From an uncultured Oscillospiraceae bacterium (GTDB lineage: Bacteria; Bacillota; Clostridia; Oscillospirales; Oscillospiraceae): a DNA stretch of 64,000 nt. The stretch lies in contig CANQMW010000011.1 of assembly GCA_947625045.1 (NCBI GenBank), positions 1-64,000 on the forward strand. Reading direction: 5' to 3'. This document shows, one piece after another, positions 44,241 to 52,522 of the stretch; position 1 is the stretch's first letter; each line of letters opens with the position of its first letter. Below the pieces are notes generated by a model. That model was given only the letters and a program-made list of their open reading frames with translations, was not told where the DNA came from and ran no database searches. The position numbers and the translations under genes are program-made.

Positions 44241-45062
44241 ATGAAAAAGCGGGAGGACGGCCTGGAAAAGGTGTTCTGGCCCTATTATATCGGCGCGGCG
44301 GTCATCTGCGCGGTGCTGGGGTGCGTCTACCACTGGAACGTGTGGATGTGGCTGGGCATGTTCGTGTGCTGGTCCGTGACGCTGCTGCTGGCCTGGGTGC
44401 TGATCGTATGGGCGCTGTCCTGGACGGTGGATCTTAATAAGCCCGTGAAGGAGGACCACCCGGGCGCCCGGCGCATCATCCTCAGCTTTATCGGCATTCT
44501 CTGCCGCATCGGGCGGCTCCGCATCCACGTCACCGGCTGGGAGAACATCCCTGAGGGGCGCTTTCTGCTGGTTGGCAACCACCGCTCCAACTATGACCCC
44601 ATCCTCACCATCTGGGCCCTGCGGCAGAGGGGCGTCGATATCGCCTTTATCACAAAGCCGGAGAACATGAAGATACCCCTGGTTCGGTATATCCACATGG
44701 GCAATTATCTGGTCATCGACCGGGACGACCCCCGGAAGGCCATCGCTACCATGAACGAGGCGGCGGAGCTTTTAAAAAACGACGTGGTGAGCGTGGGCGT
44801 CTACCCCGAGGGCACCCGCAGCCGGGGCAAGGCCATGGTCCCCTTCCACAACGCCATCTTCAAGATCGCCCAGAAGGCCAAGGTCCCCATGGTGGTGGCC
44901 GCCGTCACAGGCACGGAGAACATCGCCCGCAACATGCCCTGGCGGCACACGGACGTGTATCTGAACTTCTGCGCCTGCCTTTATGACGCCGCGGCCATGT
45001 CTACAAAGGACATGAGCCAGCGGACACAGGAGCTCCTGACGGCCGCCATGGGGGACGATTGA
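44241..45062 (+). CDS. plsC: 1-acyl-sn-glycerol-3-phosphate acyltransferase (PlsC-like)
   Basis: This is a 273-residue membrane acyltransferase of phospholipid synthesis. Two N-terminal helices (about 16-65) precede the catalytic domain with the HX4D motif NHRSNYDP (near residue 113) and the acceptor-binding PEGTRSRGK (near 193). Length slightly exceeds the usual 240 because of the extra N-terminal helices. The ribosome site GGGGTGG is moderate. Confidence 0.92.
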   Translation: MKKREDGLEKVFWPYYIGAAVICAVLGCVYHWNVWMWLGMFVCWSVTLLLAWVLIVWALSWTVDLNKPVKEDHPGARRIILSFIGILCRIGRLRIHVTGWENIPEGRFLLVGNHRSNYDPILTIWALRQRGVDIAFITKPENMKIPLVRYIHMGNYLVIDRDDPRKAIATMNEAAELLKNDVVSVGVYPEGTRSRGKAMVPFHNAIFKIAQKAKVPMVVAAVTGTENIARNMPWRHTDVYLNFCACLYDAAAMSTKDMSQRTQELLTAAMGDD

Positions 45063-45070
45063 GGCGGATT

Positions 45071-45099
45071 TTGCAATTGTACAAGCATTGTGGTATAAT
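45071..45099 (+). promoter_or_regulatory. Promoter of the membrane gene at 45145
   Basis: -35 TTGCAA (45071-45076), 17-bp spacer, -10 TATAAT (45094-45099). Transcription would begin near 45106. Confidence 0.78.
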
Positions 45100-45144
45100 A
45101 TCCCTGTAAGCATCAAGAGCGTCATCCGAAAGGAGGGAAGGCGT

Positions 45145-45840
45145 CTGAAAAAGCGTGAGAAAAAAGAGGACAAGCCCCAGGCGGACAAGCGGAAAAAATC
45201 CCGAAAGAAGAAAATAGCCGCCGGCATCGCCGGCATGCTGCTGGCCGCGGGCGTGACCGTGAACGAGGCCTTCGACCCCAAGGAGCTCCTCCAGAGCAAG
45301 GACACCCTGGCCCAGCCCAAAGTCCAGGAGCAGGTCCGGATGGCCGCGGAGCAGAGCGTGGCGGAGGAGAGCTATGAGCGGGTGACCCTGGCGGACGCGG
45401 CCCGGGGCTGGTTCATCCGGCTGCCCGTGGCGGTGAAGGGGACCATACTGCTGCCCCTGTGGGCCATCGGGGCCATCCCCGTGGCGCTGGCGTCGGCGCT
45501 GTCGCCCCTGCGGTGGGCGCTTTTGAGCCTGGCGCTGCAGGTCGTGGTGCTGCTGGTGCTCTTTTGCGTCGTGTACAAGCTCATCTTCCCCCAGCGGAAG
45601 GTGCGGGAGCTCTTCAAAAAGAAGAACCTGGCCCGGCTGTTCCTGGGGGCGCTGACCGTGACGGCGGCTAACATCCTGCTGACCCAGCTTTGGACGGACT
45701 GGCCCGTGTGGCGGGCGGTGCTGCTGGCCGTGGTGGGCCTCGCCGTGGTGTGCGTGCTCTATAAGCGCATATGCGGCGCGTTCAAGGCCCCCGCCCCGGA
45801 GGTGGTGAAGACCCGCCTGGTGGTGGAGAGCGGTACCTAA
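45145..45840 (+). CDS. Lys-rich membrane protein with apparent CTG start, unknown function
   Basis: This is a 231-residue protein. A very basic first 30 residues (KKREKKEDKPQADKRKKSRK) is followed by a first helix, an external stretch of about 65 residues (NEAFDPKELLQSKDTL...), and then four helices. No ATG, GTG or TTG start fits. The only in-frame one upstream (TTG at 45088) overlaps the -10 box and lies before the probable transcription start. AAAGGAGGG ends 8 bases before a CTG at 45145, so CTG is the best start. Family not recognised. Confidence 0.68.
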   Translation: MKKREKKEDKPQADKRKKSRKKKIAAGIAGMLLAAGVTVNEAFDPKELLQSKDTLAQPKVQEQVRMAAEQSVAEESYERVTLADAARGWFIRLPVAVKGTILLPLWAIGAIPVALASALSPLRWALLSLALQVVVLLVLFCVVYKLIFPQRKVRELFKKKNLARLFLGALTVTAANILLTQLWTDWPVWRAVLLAVVGLAVVCVLYKRICGAFKAPAPEVVKTRLVVESGT

Positions 45841-45862
45841 TTATTAAATTTTCCGAAGGACA

Positions 45863-45896
45863 GGGACGTTGGACAGGTTCCAACGTCCCATTTTTC
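45863..45896 (+). terminator. Intrinsic terminator
   Basis: The 10-bp stem GGGACGTTGG/CCAACGTCCC is followed by ATTTTTC. Confidence 0.88.
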
Positions 45897-45933
45897 GGGC
45901 TTTTTGGCCCGTGGGCCTGTCCATGTCGCGGCG

Positions 45934-45962
45934 TTGACAAAGCCGGGGCGGATGGATATACT
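45934..45962 (+). promoter_or_regulatory. Sigma-A promoter of the Mrp-type gene
   Basis: -35 TTGACA (45934-45939), 17-bp spacer, -10 TATACT (45957-45962). Confidence 0.83.
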
Positions 45963-46000
45963 ACCTCTTGGACCAATCTTAAATATAGGAGTGAAAATAT

Positions 46001-46819
46001 ATGAGCGAGACGTGTTCCCATGACTGCTCCAGCTGCGGGGTGGACTGCTCCCAGCGCACCGAGCCTTCCAGCCTTTTGGAGCCTTTGAACGAGGCCTCCC
46101 GGGTAGGCAAGGTCATCGCCGTCGTCAGCGGCAAGGGCGGCGTGGGCAAGAGCATGGTGACCTCCATGCTGGCGGTCAGCGCCGCCAAGGCGGGGAAAAA
46201 GGTGGGCGTGCTGGACGCGGATATCACCGGCCCCTCCATCCCCACCGCCTTCGGCGTCCACGCCAGGCCCCAGGCCACGGAGAAGGGCCTGCCCGCCCTG
46301 GTGAGCCGGGACGGCGTGAAGATCATGAGCATCAACCTGCTTCTGGACAGCGAGACCGACCCGGTGGTGTGGCGGGGGCCCATCATCGCCTCGGCGGTGA
46401 AGCAGTTCTGGACGGACGTCATCTGGGGCGACCTGGACTATATGTTCGTGGACATGCCTCCCGGGACGGGGGACGTGCCCCTGACGGTGTTCCAGTCCCT
46501 GCCCATCAGCGGCGTGGTGGTGGTCACTACTCCCCAGGACCTGGTGGGCATGATCGTGGAAAAGGCCGTGAACATGGCGAAGATGATGAATGTGCCCGTG
46601 CTGGGTCTGGTGGAGAACATGGCCTGGTATGAGTGCCCCTGCTGCGGGCAGAAGCTGCCCATCTTCGGCCAGAGCCACGCCGAGGAGCAGGGCATGCGCC
46701 TGGGCATCGGCAACACCGTGAGCCTGCCTCTGGACGCCACGATCGCCGCGGCCTGCGACAGCGGGAAGGTGGAGGACGCGGACGTGTCCCGGCTGTGGGA
46801 GTTCTCCCAGCGGCTGTAA
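46001..46819 (+). CDS. Mrp/NBP35-family P-loop ATPase (Fe-S carrier)
   Basis: This 272-residue protein has an N-terminal Cys cluster (CSHDCSSCGVDC, near residues 5-16), then the deviant Walker A GKGGVGKS near 45. VLDADITGPS and the Mrp-typical DYMFVDMPPGTGDVPLT follow, and CPCCGQ near 212 completes a second Cys pair. Members bind and transfer 4Fe-4S clusters to apoproteins. AGGAG precedes the ATG. It is followed 24 bp later by a two-component system, but probably functions separately. Confidence 0.94.
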   Translation: MSETCSHDCSSCGVDCSQRTEPSSLLEPLNEASRVGKVIAVVSGKGGVGKSMVTSMLAVSAAKAGKKVGVLDADITGPSIPTAFGVHARPQATEKGLPALVSRDGVKIMSINLLLDSETDPVVWRGPIIASAVKQFWTDVIWGDLDYMFVDMPPGTGDVPLTVFQSLPISGVVVVTTPQDLVGMIVEKAVNMAKMMNVPVLGLVENMAWYECPCCGQKLPIFGQSHAEEQGMRLGIGNTVSLPLDATIAAACDSGKVEDADVSRLWEFSQRL

Positions 46820-46843
46820 ATCCGGCGGGAAAGAGAGGAGCCC

Positions 46844-47497
46844 ATGATACGTATCCTGGTGGTGGAGGACGAACGGCCCATCTCGGACCTCATACGCATG
46901 AGCCTGCAGAAGGCGGGCTATGAGTGCGCCTGCGTCTACGACGGGCTGGCCGCGGCGGATACGCTGGAGACGGAGCGGTTTGACCTTATCCTGCTGGACG
47001 TGATGCTCCCCGGCGTGGATGGCTTCGCCCTCATGGACTATATCCGGCCCCTGGGCATCCCGGTCATCTTCCTCACGGCGAAAAACGCCCTGGACGACCG
47101 GGTGAAGGGCCTGAGGATGGGGGCGGAGGACTATATCATAAAGCCCTTTGAGGTGCTGGAGCTGCTGGCCCGGGTGGAGGTGGTCCTGCGCCGGTATAAC
47201 AAGCTGGACGAGGTGCTGCACGTGAGCGGGCTGGACATCGACACCCGCTCCATGACCGTGGCCCGGGACGGGGAGGACATCCCCCTCACCGCCAAGGAAT
47301 ATGAGCTGCTGCTCCTCTTTGCCCGCAACCCGGGCGTGGCCCTGTACCGGGAGACCATTTACGAGCGGGTGTGGGGCGGCGACTATATGAGCGGCAGCCG
47401 CACCGTGGACCTGCATGTCCAGCGCATGCGCCGGAAGGTGGGCTGGGAGGACCGTCTGGTGGCCCTGCCCAAGGTGGGCTACCGCCTGGAAGCGTAA
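46844..47497 (+). CDS. OmpR-family response regulator
   Basis: This is a 217-residue regulator. The receiver has phospho-acceptor Asp52 (LLDVMLPG), acidic residues VEDE near 7-10, and Lys100 in IIKPFE. The winged-helix DNA-binding domain (about 120-217) contains LTAKEYELLLLFARNPG and SRTVDLHVQRMRRKV. It is followed after 6 bases by its kinase. Confidence 0.96.
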   Translation: MIRILVVEDERPISDLIRMSLQKAGYECACVYDGLAAADTLETERFDLILLDVMLPGVDGFALMDYIRPLGIPVIFLTAKNALDDRVKGLRMGAEDYIIKPFEVLELLARVEVVLRRYNKLDEVLHVSGLDIDTRSMTVARDGEDIPLTAKEYELLLLFARNPGVALYRETIYERVWGGDYMSGSRTVDLHVQRMRRKVGWEDRLVALPKVGYRLEA

Positions 47498-47503
47498 GAA
47501 TAT

Positions 47504-48895
47504 ATGAGATTTCGACTGCGGATGACGCTGTGTATCGTGATGCTCCTGGCCCTGGTTTTCGGGGCCGGGGGCAGCATGCTCATATCTGTCTCCTTCCGGC
47601 AGAGCCTGGAAAGCGAGCGGGACACGGCCGTCCGCAGTTTCCGCATGGTGGAGAGCACTATGGTGCTGGCCAATTCCATCTCCCCCCAGACGGGCTATGA
47701 GGACCTGACGGGCACCCTGCGCCAGCTGGACAGCCAGGCCGACGCCCCCTGGAGCGGCCTGCGCCTTTCCGACGGGGAGCGGGCCCTCTATGAGAGCGGG
47801 AGCCTGCCCTTCCCGGCCCGGATGGACGGCGAGCCGGAGCTGTGCACGGTCCGCCTCTGGGCGGAGGACGGCGCGGGGATATTGCAGGTCTCCGGGGCGC
47901 TGCAGGTGAATAACTCCTACCTCTACCTGGACGCGGGGTATTCCGTGAGCCACCTCTATACCCTGCGGCAGATACAGCTGAATATCTACTACCGGCTTCT
48001 CGCGGCGGTGGTGGCCGTGGGGGCGGTCATGAGCTGGTTTTTATCCATGTACCTGACCCGGCCCCTCTATCAGCTTTCACGGGTGACGCGGCAGATCGCC
48101 GGCGGCAATCTCGCCAGCCGGGCCAACATCCGCTCAGGGGATGAGTTCGAGCAGCTGGCGGGGGACTTCAACGTCATGACCGACCGGGTGGAGGAGGACA
48201 TTGCCGCCCTGCAGGAGGCCATGCGCCGGCAGGAGGAATTCATGGGCAGCTTTGCCCACGAGATGAAGACGCCCATGACCTCCATCATCGGCTATGCCGA
48301 CCTCCTCCGGGGACAGAGCCTGACGGAGGAAGACCAGCAGAAGGCCGCCAACTACATCTTCTCCGAGGGCCGGCGGCTGGAGAGCCTGTCCTTAAAGCTC
48401 CTGGACCTGCTGGTGCTGCGCAAGAGGGACTTTGAGCTCACCGAGGGCTCCCCCAAGGCGGTGATCTCCGCCCTGGTGCAGGTGCTGCGGCCCGCCATGC
48501 TGGAAAAGGATATCATCTTGCAGTGCCGGTGCGAGGAAGGGCGGTGCCGGATGGAGCCGGACCTGGTGAAGAGCCTGGTCATCAACCTCATCGACAACGC
48601 CCGCAAGGCCATGGACGGGGCGGGAAACATCTATGTGCTGGGCCAGATGACCGATACCGGCTGCCGCATCCAGGTGGTAGACAACGGCCGGGGCATGCCC
48701 CAGAAGGAGATCAGCCGTATCACCGAGGCCTTTTACCGGGTGGATAAATCCCGCTCCCGGGCCCAGGGGGGCGTGGGGCTGGGCCTGGCTCTGTGCCAGG
48801 AGATCGTGGCGCTGCACGGCGGGACCATGGAGTTTCAGAGCGCCCAGGGCAAGGGCACCATCGTGACGGTATGTTTGAACGGAGGGCGGCTATGA
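47504..48895 (+). CDS. Membrane sensor histidine kinase
   Basis: This is a 463-residue kinase. Two membrane helices (about 8-28 and 160-185) flank an extracytoplasmic sensor of about 130 residues. A HAMP domain follows (about 186-238), then HisKA with His252 in FAHEMKTPMTSIIGYADLL. HATPase has N-box LIDNARKAMDG and G-box GVGLGLALCQEI. The sensor shows no known domain, so the stimulus is unknown. The stop overlaps the next gene by 4 bases. Confidence 0.95.
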   Translation: MRFRLRMTLCIVMLLALVFGAGGSMLISVSFRQSLESERDTAVRSFRMVESTMVLANSISPQTGYEDLTGTLRQLDSQADAPWSGLRLSDGERALYESGSLPFPARMDGEPELCTVRLWAEDGAGILQVSGALQVNNSYLYLDAGYSVSHLYTLRQIQLNIYYRLLAAVVAVGAVMSWFLSMYLTRPLYQLSRVTRQIAGGNLASRANIRSGDEFEQLAGDFNVMTDRVEEDIAALQEAMRRQEEFMGSFAHEMKTPMTSIIGYADLLRGQSLTEEDQQKAANYIFSEGRRLESLSLKLLDLLVLRKRDFELTEGSPKAVISALVQVLRPAMLEKDIILQCRCEEGRCRMEPDLVKSLVINLIDNARKAMDGAGNIYVLGQMTDTGCRIQVVDNGRGMPQKEISRITEAFYRVDKSRSRAQGGVGLGLALCQEIVALHGGTMEFQSAQGKGTIVTVCLNGGRL

Positions 48896-49671
48896 AGAGA
48901 AAGACGGCCCTTTGGCTCATCCTGACCGCCCTGGTTGTGGCAATAAGCGCCCTGCTGCCGGAGGCGGCCCTGGCCATCCAGGACGCCCGCTTGGAGGGCG
49001 CCGTGGACACCCAGCGGGTGGAGACGGTGGACCTGAGCCTGCTGGCGGAGCTCAGCATAGAGGACACCCTCTATATGGTCCAGACCTACCAGTCCCGGGT
49101 CCGGCTGGACACGGGCCGTCAGCTGAACGAGGGCCAGGCCGGCCGCATCGCGATCGACACGCTGGAGGAGGTATACGACCGGATAGGCTACGCCTCCGGG
49201 TTTTATGTGACGGACACATCGCCCTGGCTCTACGTGGGGCCGGGGGGCGAGAGCGTGGTGCTGTGGGAGGTCGCCGCCTCCGGCCAGGAGGAGGTCCCCC
49301 TGTGGGCCATGCTGGGCTATGAGGCCCTGCGCCGGGTGGACGCCACAGCCCTGGTGGACGAGCGGAGCGGACAGGTGGTGTCCCTGCGCATACGCCTGGC
49401 CGACGAGACATCCGGCGAAAGCGTGCTGCCCGACCCGGTCCCCACGGCCCTGCCCTACGGGGAGGTACCGGTGGAGGAGATACAGGACATCTCCAATGCC
49501 GTCGGCTATACGATGCTGTGGATGTTCGCGGACCGGCTGGGCCTGCGGGACGCCCCGCGGGACGTGATACAGGACGGGGAGTATGGGACGTATCTCACCC
49601 TGACCACCGACGGCGGCACGCCCTTCACCGTCACCGTCTCCTGCGACCTGAACGAACTGCGCTTCAACTGA
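48892..49671 (+). CDS. Exported protein of the two-component operon, unknown function
   Basis: This is a 259-residue protein with an N-terminal signal peptide or anchor (residues about 4-23, ending near ALLPEAALA) and no later membrane helix. The rest is acidic with regular alternating segments (DLSLLAELSIEDTLYMVQTYQSR in parts DLSLLAEL and EDTLYMVQ). ATGA overlap with the kinase gene implies joint translation. It may be an accessory or sensing partner of the kinase, but no domain is recognised. Confidence 0.78.
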   Translation: MKRKTALWLILTALVVAISALLPEAALAIQDARLEGAVDTQRVETVDLSLLAELSIEDTLYMVQTYQSRVRLDTGRQLNEGQAGRIAIDTLEEVYDRIGYASGFYVTDTSPWLYVGPGGESVVLWEVAASGQEEVPLWAMLGYEALRRVDATALVDERSGQVVSLRIRLADETSGESVLPDPVPTALPYGEVPVEEIQDISNAVGYTMLWMFADRLGLRDAPRDVIQDGEYGTYLTLTTDGGTPFTVTVSCDLNELRFN

Positions 49672-49679
49672 AAAGGGCA

Positions 49680-49709
49680 AAAAACCACCGCCCGGCATAC
49701 GCCGGGCGG
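49680..49709 (-). terminator. Intrinsic terminator of the XRE gene
   Basis: The 10-bp stem ACCGCCCGGC/GCCGGGCGGT is followed on the minus strand by GGTTTTTT. It abuts the stop codon of the regulator and lies between convergent genes. A near-identical hairpin lies at 50871-50903. Confidence 0.86.
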
Positions 49710-49910
49710 TCAGTCGTCCTTATATTCTGCTATATCTTCCAGCCGGCAGGAGAGGATACGACACAGCTGGGAGAGGGTATAGGTGCTCACATTTTCATTT
49801 TTCCGTAGCCGGTCCAGCTGGCCGCTGCTGACGTGATGGTCCTTTATGAGCTTGTATTGGGATACGCCCCGGTCCCGCATGGTGGCCCAGAGCCGGTCAT
49901 ATACGATCAT
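49710..49910 (-). CDS. XRE-family helix-turn-helix regulator
   Basis: This 66-residue single HTH protein contains MRDRGVSQYKLIKDHHVSSGQLDRL and a YozG-like end (CRILSCRLEDIAEYKDD). It is divergent from an exported two-domain protein, with overlapping promoters that carry inverted repeats. It likely regulates both (inference). The ribosome site is weak (AAGGGG 7 bases before the ATG). Confidence 0.92.
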   Translation of the reverse strand: MIVYDRLWATMRDRGVSQYKLIKDHHVSSGQLDRLRKNENVSTYTLSQLCRILSCRLEDIAEYKDD

Positions 49911-49938
49911 GGCAAAGCCCCTTCACTAGCCTTGCCAC

Positions 49939-49990
49939 TAGGATATTTTCCTATACGTTTGTTGACAATAGCCCGTGTTCGGGCTATACT
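49939..49990. promoter_or_regulatory. Back-to-back promoters with inverted repeats
   Basis: Plus strand: -35 TTGACA (49962-49967), 17-bp spacer, -10 TATACT (49985-49990). Minus strand: -35 TTGTCA (49963-49968), 17-bp spacer, -10 TATCCT (49940-49945). The -35 boxes overlap. ATAGCCCG-N4-CGGGCTAT fills the plus spacer (49968-49987), and TAGGA-N5-TCCTA covers the minus -10 (49939-49953). Confidence 0.82.
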
Positions 49991-50020
49991 TTTATCATCA
50001 AACGAAGGAGGGCTTTGAAG

Positions 50021-50860
50021 ATGAAAAAGCTTATATCCATGTGCCTGTGCCTGGCCATGATGCTGACGCTGACGGCAGGGATGGGGGTATCTGCCTTGGC
50101 GGCAGATGACTTCCAGGAAGTGACCGCGGTGGACAATGAGGTGTGCGCCGTTACCATCAAGAGCATCGACCCGGACGACATGTGGGGCTATACCCTAAAG
50201 GTGCTGCTGGAAAACCGGTCCGCGGAGACATCCTATATGTTTGCCGTGGAGAGTGCGTTTATAAACGGCGTGGAGTGCGACCCCTTTTTTGCACGGGAAG
50301 TGGCGCCCGGCAAGAAATCCAATGAGGATGTCAGCTTTAAACTTGACACGCTGGAGGAAAATGGCGTGGGCGAGCCGACGGATATAGAGATCGTCTTCCG
50401 GGTCCATGACGCCGATGACTGGACGGCGGAGGATGTGGCCCATGAGACGGTGCATATCTATCCCGCCGGGGAGGACAAGGTCCAAACATTCCAGCGGCAG
50501 GAACAGGATACGGATACGGTCCTGGCGGATAACGACGATATCTCCGTCATCGTCACCGGCTATGACCCGGACAGCCTTTGGGGCTATACGATGAAGGTGT
50601 TTCTGGCCAACAAGACGGACCGGTCGATGATGTTCGGCGTCAATGATGCCTCCGTGAACGGCTTTATGCTGGACCCCTTCTATGCCCATAAGCTGGCGCC
50701 TGGCAAGTGTTGCTTCGGCGAGGTGAACTGGTCCAACAGCGGCCTGGAGGAGAACAGCATTGAAACAGTGGAGGAGTTAGCTTTCACGCTCCGGGTCCAT
50801 GACGCCGACGACTGGACAGCGGAGGATATCTTCAACGAGGTCCTGACGCTGAATCCCTGA
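50021..50860 (+). CDS. Exported protein with two tandem homologous domains
   Basis: This is a 279-residue protein. Its signal peptide ends near VSALAA (residue 26). Two copies of a domain of about 120 residues follow. Each begins with WGYTLKV/WGYTMKV, contains a DPFF/DPFY segment followed by APGK, and ends with the shared string RVHDADDWTAED. The repeats look like beta-sandwich extracellular modules, arising from an internal duplication. The ATG at 50021 is 9 bases after GGAGG; a TTG at 50015 is too close. The function is unknown. Confidence 0.85.
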   Translation: MKKLISMCLCLAMMLTLTAGMGVSALAADDFQEVTAVDNEVCAVTIKSIDPDDMWGYTLKVLLENRSAETSYMFAVESAFINGVECDPFFAREVAPGKKSNEDVSFKLDTLEENGVGEPTDIEIVFRVHDADDWTAEDVAHETVHIYPAGEDKVQTFQRQEQDTDTVLADNDDISVIVTGYDPDSLWGYTMKVFLANKTDRSMMFGVNDASVNGFMLDPFYAHKLAPGKCCFGEVNWSNSGLEENSIETVEELAFTLRVHDADDWTAEDIFNEVLTLNP

Positions 50861-50870
50861 AACAAGCCGC

Positions 50871-50903
50871 AAAAAACCACCGCCCGGCGTATCGCCGGGC
50901 GGT
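50871..50903 (-). terminator. Intrinsic terminator of the ilvA-ridA operon
   Basis: The 11-bp stem ACCGCCCGGCG/CGCCGGGCGGT is followed on the minus strand by GGTTTTTT. Confidence 0.88.
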
Positions 50904-50919
50904 ACTATATTATGTTGAC

Positions 50920-51297
50920 TTAATGCAATGCGGCGACGATCTCGATCTCGCACAGCACCTTTTTGGGCAGTTCCTTCACCGCCACGCAGGAGCGGGCGGG
51001 CTTGCCGGTGAAGTACTGGGCATACACGCCGTTGAAGGCGGCGAAATCGGCCATGTCGGCCAGAAAGCAGGTGGTCTTCACCACGTCCTCAAAGCCCAGG
51101 CCGTTGGCCTTCAGGATGGCGGCGATGTTTTGGCAGGCCCGGTGAGTCTGCTCCTCGATGGCCGTGCCCACCACCTCGCCGGTGCCGGGCATGAGGGGGA
51201 CCTGGCCGGAGGCGAAGAGGAAGCCGTTGGCCTTCACGGCCTGGGAGTAGGGGCCGATGGCCTCGGGGGCGTCGGGGGTATAGGTCTTTTCCAGCAT
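50920..51297 (-). CDS. ridA: RidA family reactive-intermediate deaminase
   Basis: This is a 125-residue YjgF/YER057c/UK114 protein that hydrolyses enamine/imine intermediates such as 2-aminoacrylate. Conserved blocks are PEAIGPYSQAVKANGFLFASGQVP, with its substrate Tyr/Arg region, and PARSCVAVKELPKKVLCEIE, in parts ARSCVAV and CEIE. It lies 18 bp after ilvA, whose product forms these intermediates, so the two form a functional pair. Confidence 0.97.
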   Translation of the reverse strand: MLEKTYTPDAPEAIGPYSQAVKANGFLFASGQVPLMPGTGEVVGTAIEEQTHRACQNIAAILKANGLGFEDVVKTTCFLADMADFAAFNGVYAQYFTGKPARSCVAVKELPKKVLCEIEIVAALH

Positions 51298-51315
51298 TTA
51301 AGTCAGTTCCTTTCT

Positions 51316-52503
51316 TTAGTTTAAAAGGGGATAGCCCCTGCCCAGCAGGGACTTTTTGATGTGGGCCACATGCTCGGCGTCCCGGGTCTCCAGGACCATG
51401 GTGACGGTGCAGGTGCCCACGGCGGCGTGCTCATCCTCACGGGCGTGGTGGATGCGCACCACGTTGGCCCCGGTCTGGGAGACGATTTGGAGAAGGTCGA
51501 TGAGGCTGCCGGGCTTGTCGGCCACCTCTACGGAGAGCTCCACAATGCGGCCGGATTTGACGAGGCCCTTGGTTATCACCCGGGAGAGAGTGGTCACATC
51601 CACGTTGCCGCCGGACACCACGCACACGGTCTTTTTATCCATGTCCACCTTCCCGAACATGCAGGCGGCCACGGAGGCGGCCCCGGCGCCCTCGGAGACA
51701 GTCTTCTGGTTCTCCATGAGGGAGAGCATAGCGGCGCATATCTCGTCCTCGTTGACGGTGACGATGTCGTCCACATACTCCCGGCACAGGTCGAAGGTGA
51801 GCCTGCCGGGGGTGAGGACGTGGATGCCGTCGGCGATGGTGTCTCTATCGGGGACGGTGACGATCTTGCCCATGCGGACGGACTCGTACATGGAGCCCAC
51901 CTGGGCGGCCTGGACGCCCACGATCTGGCAGGAGGGCTTCAGGCTCTTCACGGCAAAGGCGATGCCGGATATGAGCCCGCCCCCGCCGATGGGGCAGACG
52001 ATCTGCTCCACGTCGGGCAGCTGCTCCAGTATCTCCAGGCCGATGGTGCCCTGCCCGGCGATGACGTAGGCGTCGTCGAAGGGGTGGGCGAAGGTGTAGC
52101 CGTTTTCTTCCGCGAGACGCGCCGCCTCCCGGGCGGTGTCGTCGTAGACGCCCGGCACCAGCACCACCTCCGCGCCGTAGCTGCGGGTGGCCTCCACCTT
52201 GCTGATGGGGGCGCCGGCGGGCATGCATATGATGGCCCGGATGCCCAGCTTTGCCGCGGACAGGGCGATGCCCTGGGCGTGGTTGCCGGCGGAGCAGGCG
52301 ATGACGCCCCGGGCGGCCTCCTCCGGGGCCAGGGAGCGTATCTTGTTGTAGCCGCCCCGGAGCTTGAAGGAGCCCGTGAGCTGCAGGTTCTCCGCCTTGA
52401 TGTAGAGGTTTTTGCCGATGCGGGGGGCGTTTTCCAGGGGCGTGCGCCGGGCGATGCCCCGCAGGGCCGACTGGGCGTCCCATATCATGTCCAGAGTGAG
52501 CAT
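51316..52503 (-). CDS. ilvA: Threonine ammonia-lyase (dehydratase) with ACT domain
   Basis: This is a 395-residue PLP enzyme converting threonine to 2-oxobutyrate and ammonia. The Schiff-base lysine is in GSFKLRGGYNKI (near residue 50), the phosphate loop is CPIGGGGLISGIA (near 170-182), and a C-terminal ACT domain (about 325-395) is present. The length fits the short, single-ACT catabolic type (TdcB-like) more than the biosynthetic form. It is directly upstream of ridA. Confidence 0.95.
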   Translation of the reverse strand: MLTLDMIWDAQSALRGIARRTPLENAPRIGKNLYIKAENLQLTGSFKLRGGYNKIRSLAPEEAARGVIACSAGNHAQGIALSAAKLGIRAIICMPAGAPISKVEATRSYGAEVVLVPGVYDDTAREAARLAEENGYTFAHPFDDAYVIAGQGTIGLEILEQLPDVEQIVCPIGGGGLISGIAFAVKSLKPSCQIVGVQAAQVGSMYESVRMGKIVTVPDRDTIADGIHVLTPGRLTFDLCREYVDDIVTVNEDEICAAMLSLMENQKTVSEGAGAASVAACMFGKVDMDKKTVCVVSGGNVDVTTLSRVITKGLVKSGRIVELSVEVADKPGSLIDLLQIVSQTGANVVRIHHAREDEHAAVGTCTVTMVLETRDAEHVAHIKKSLLGRGYPLLN

Positions 52504-52522
52504 GGTATAGCCTCCTTATTTG

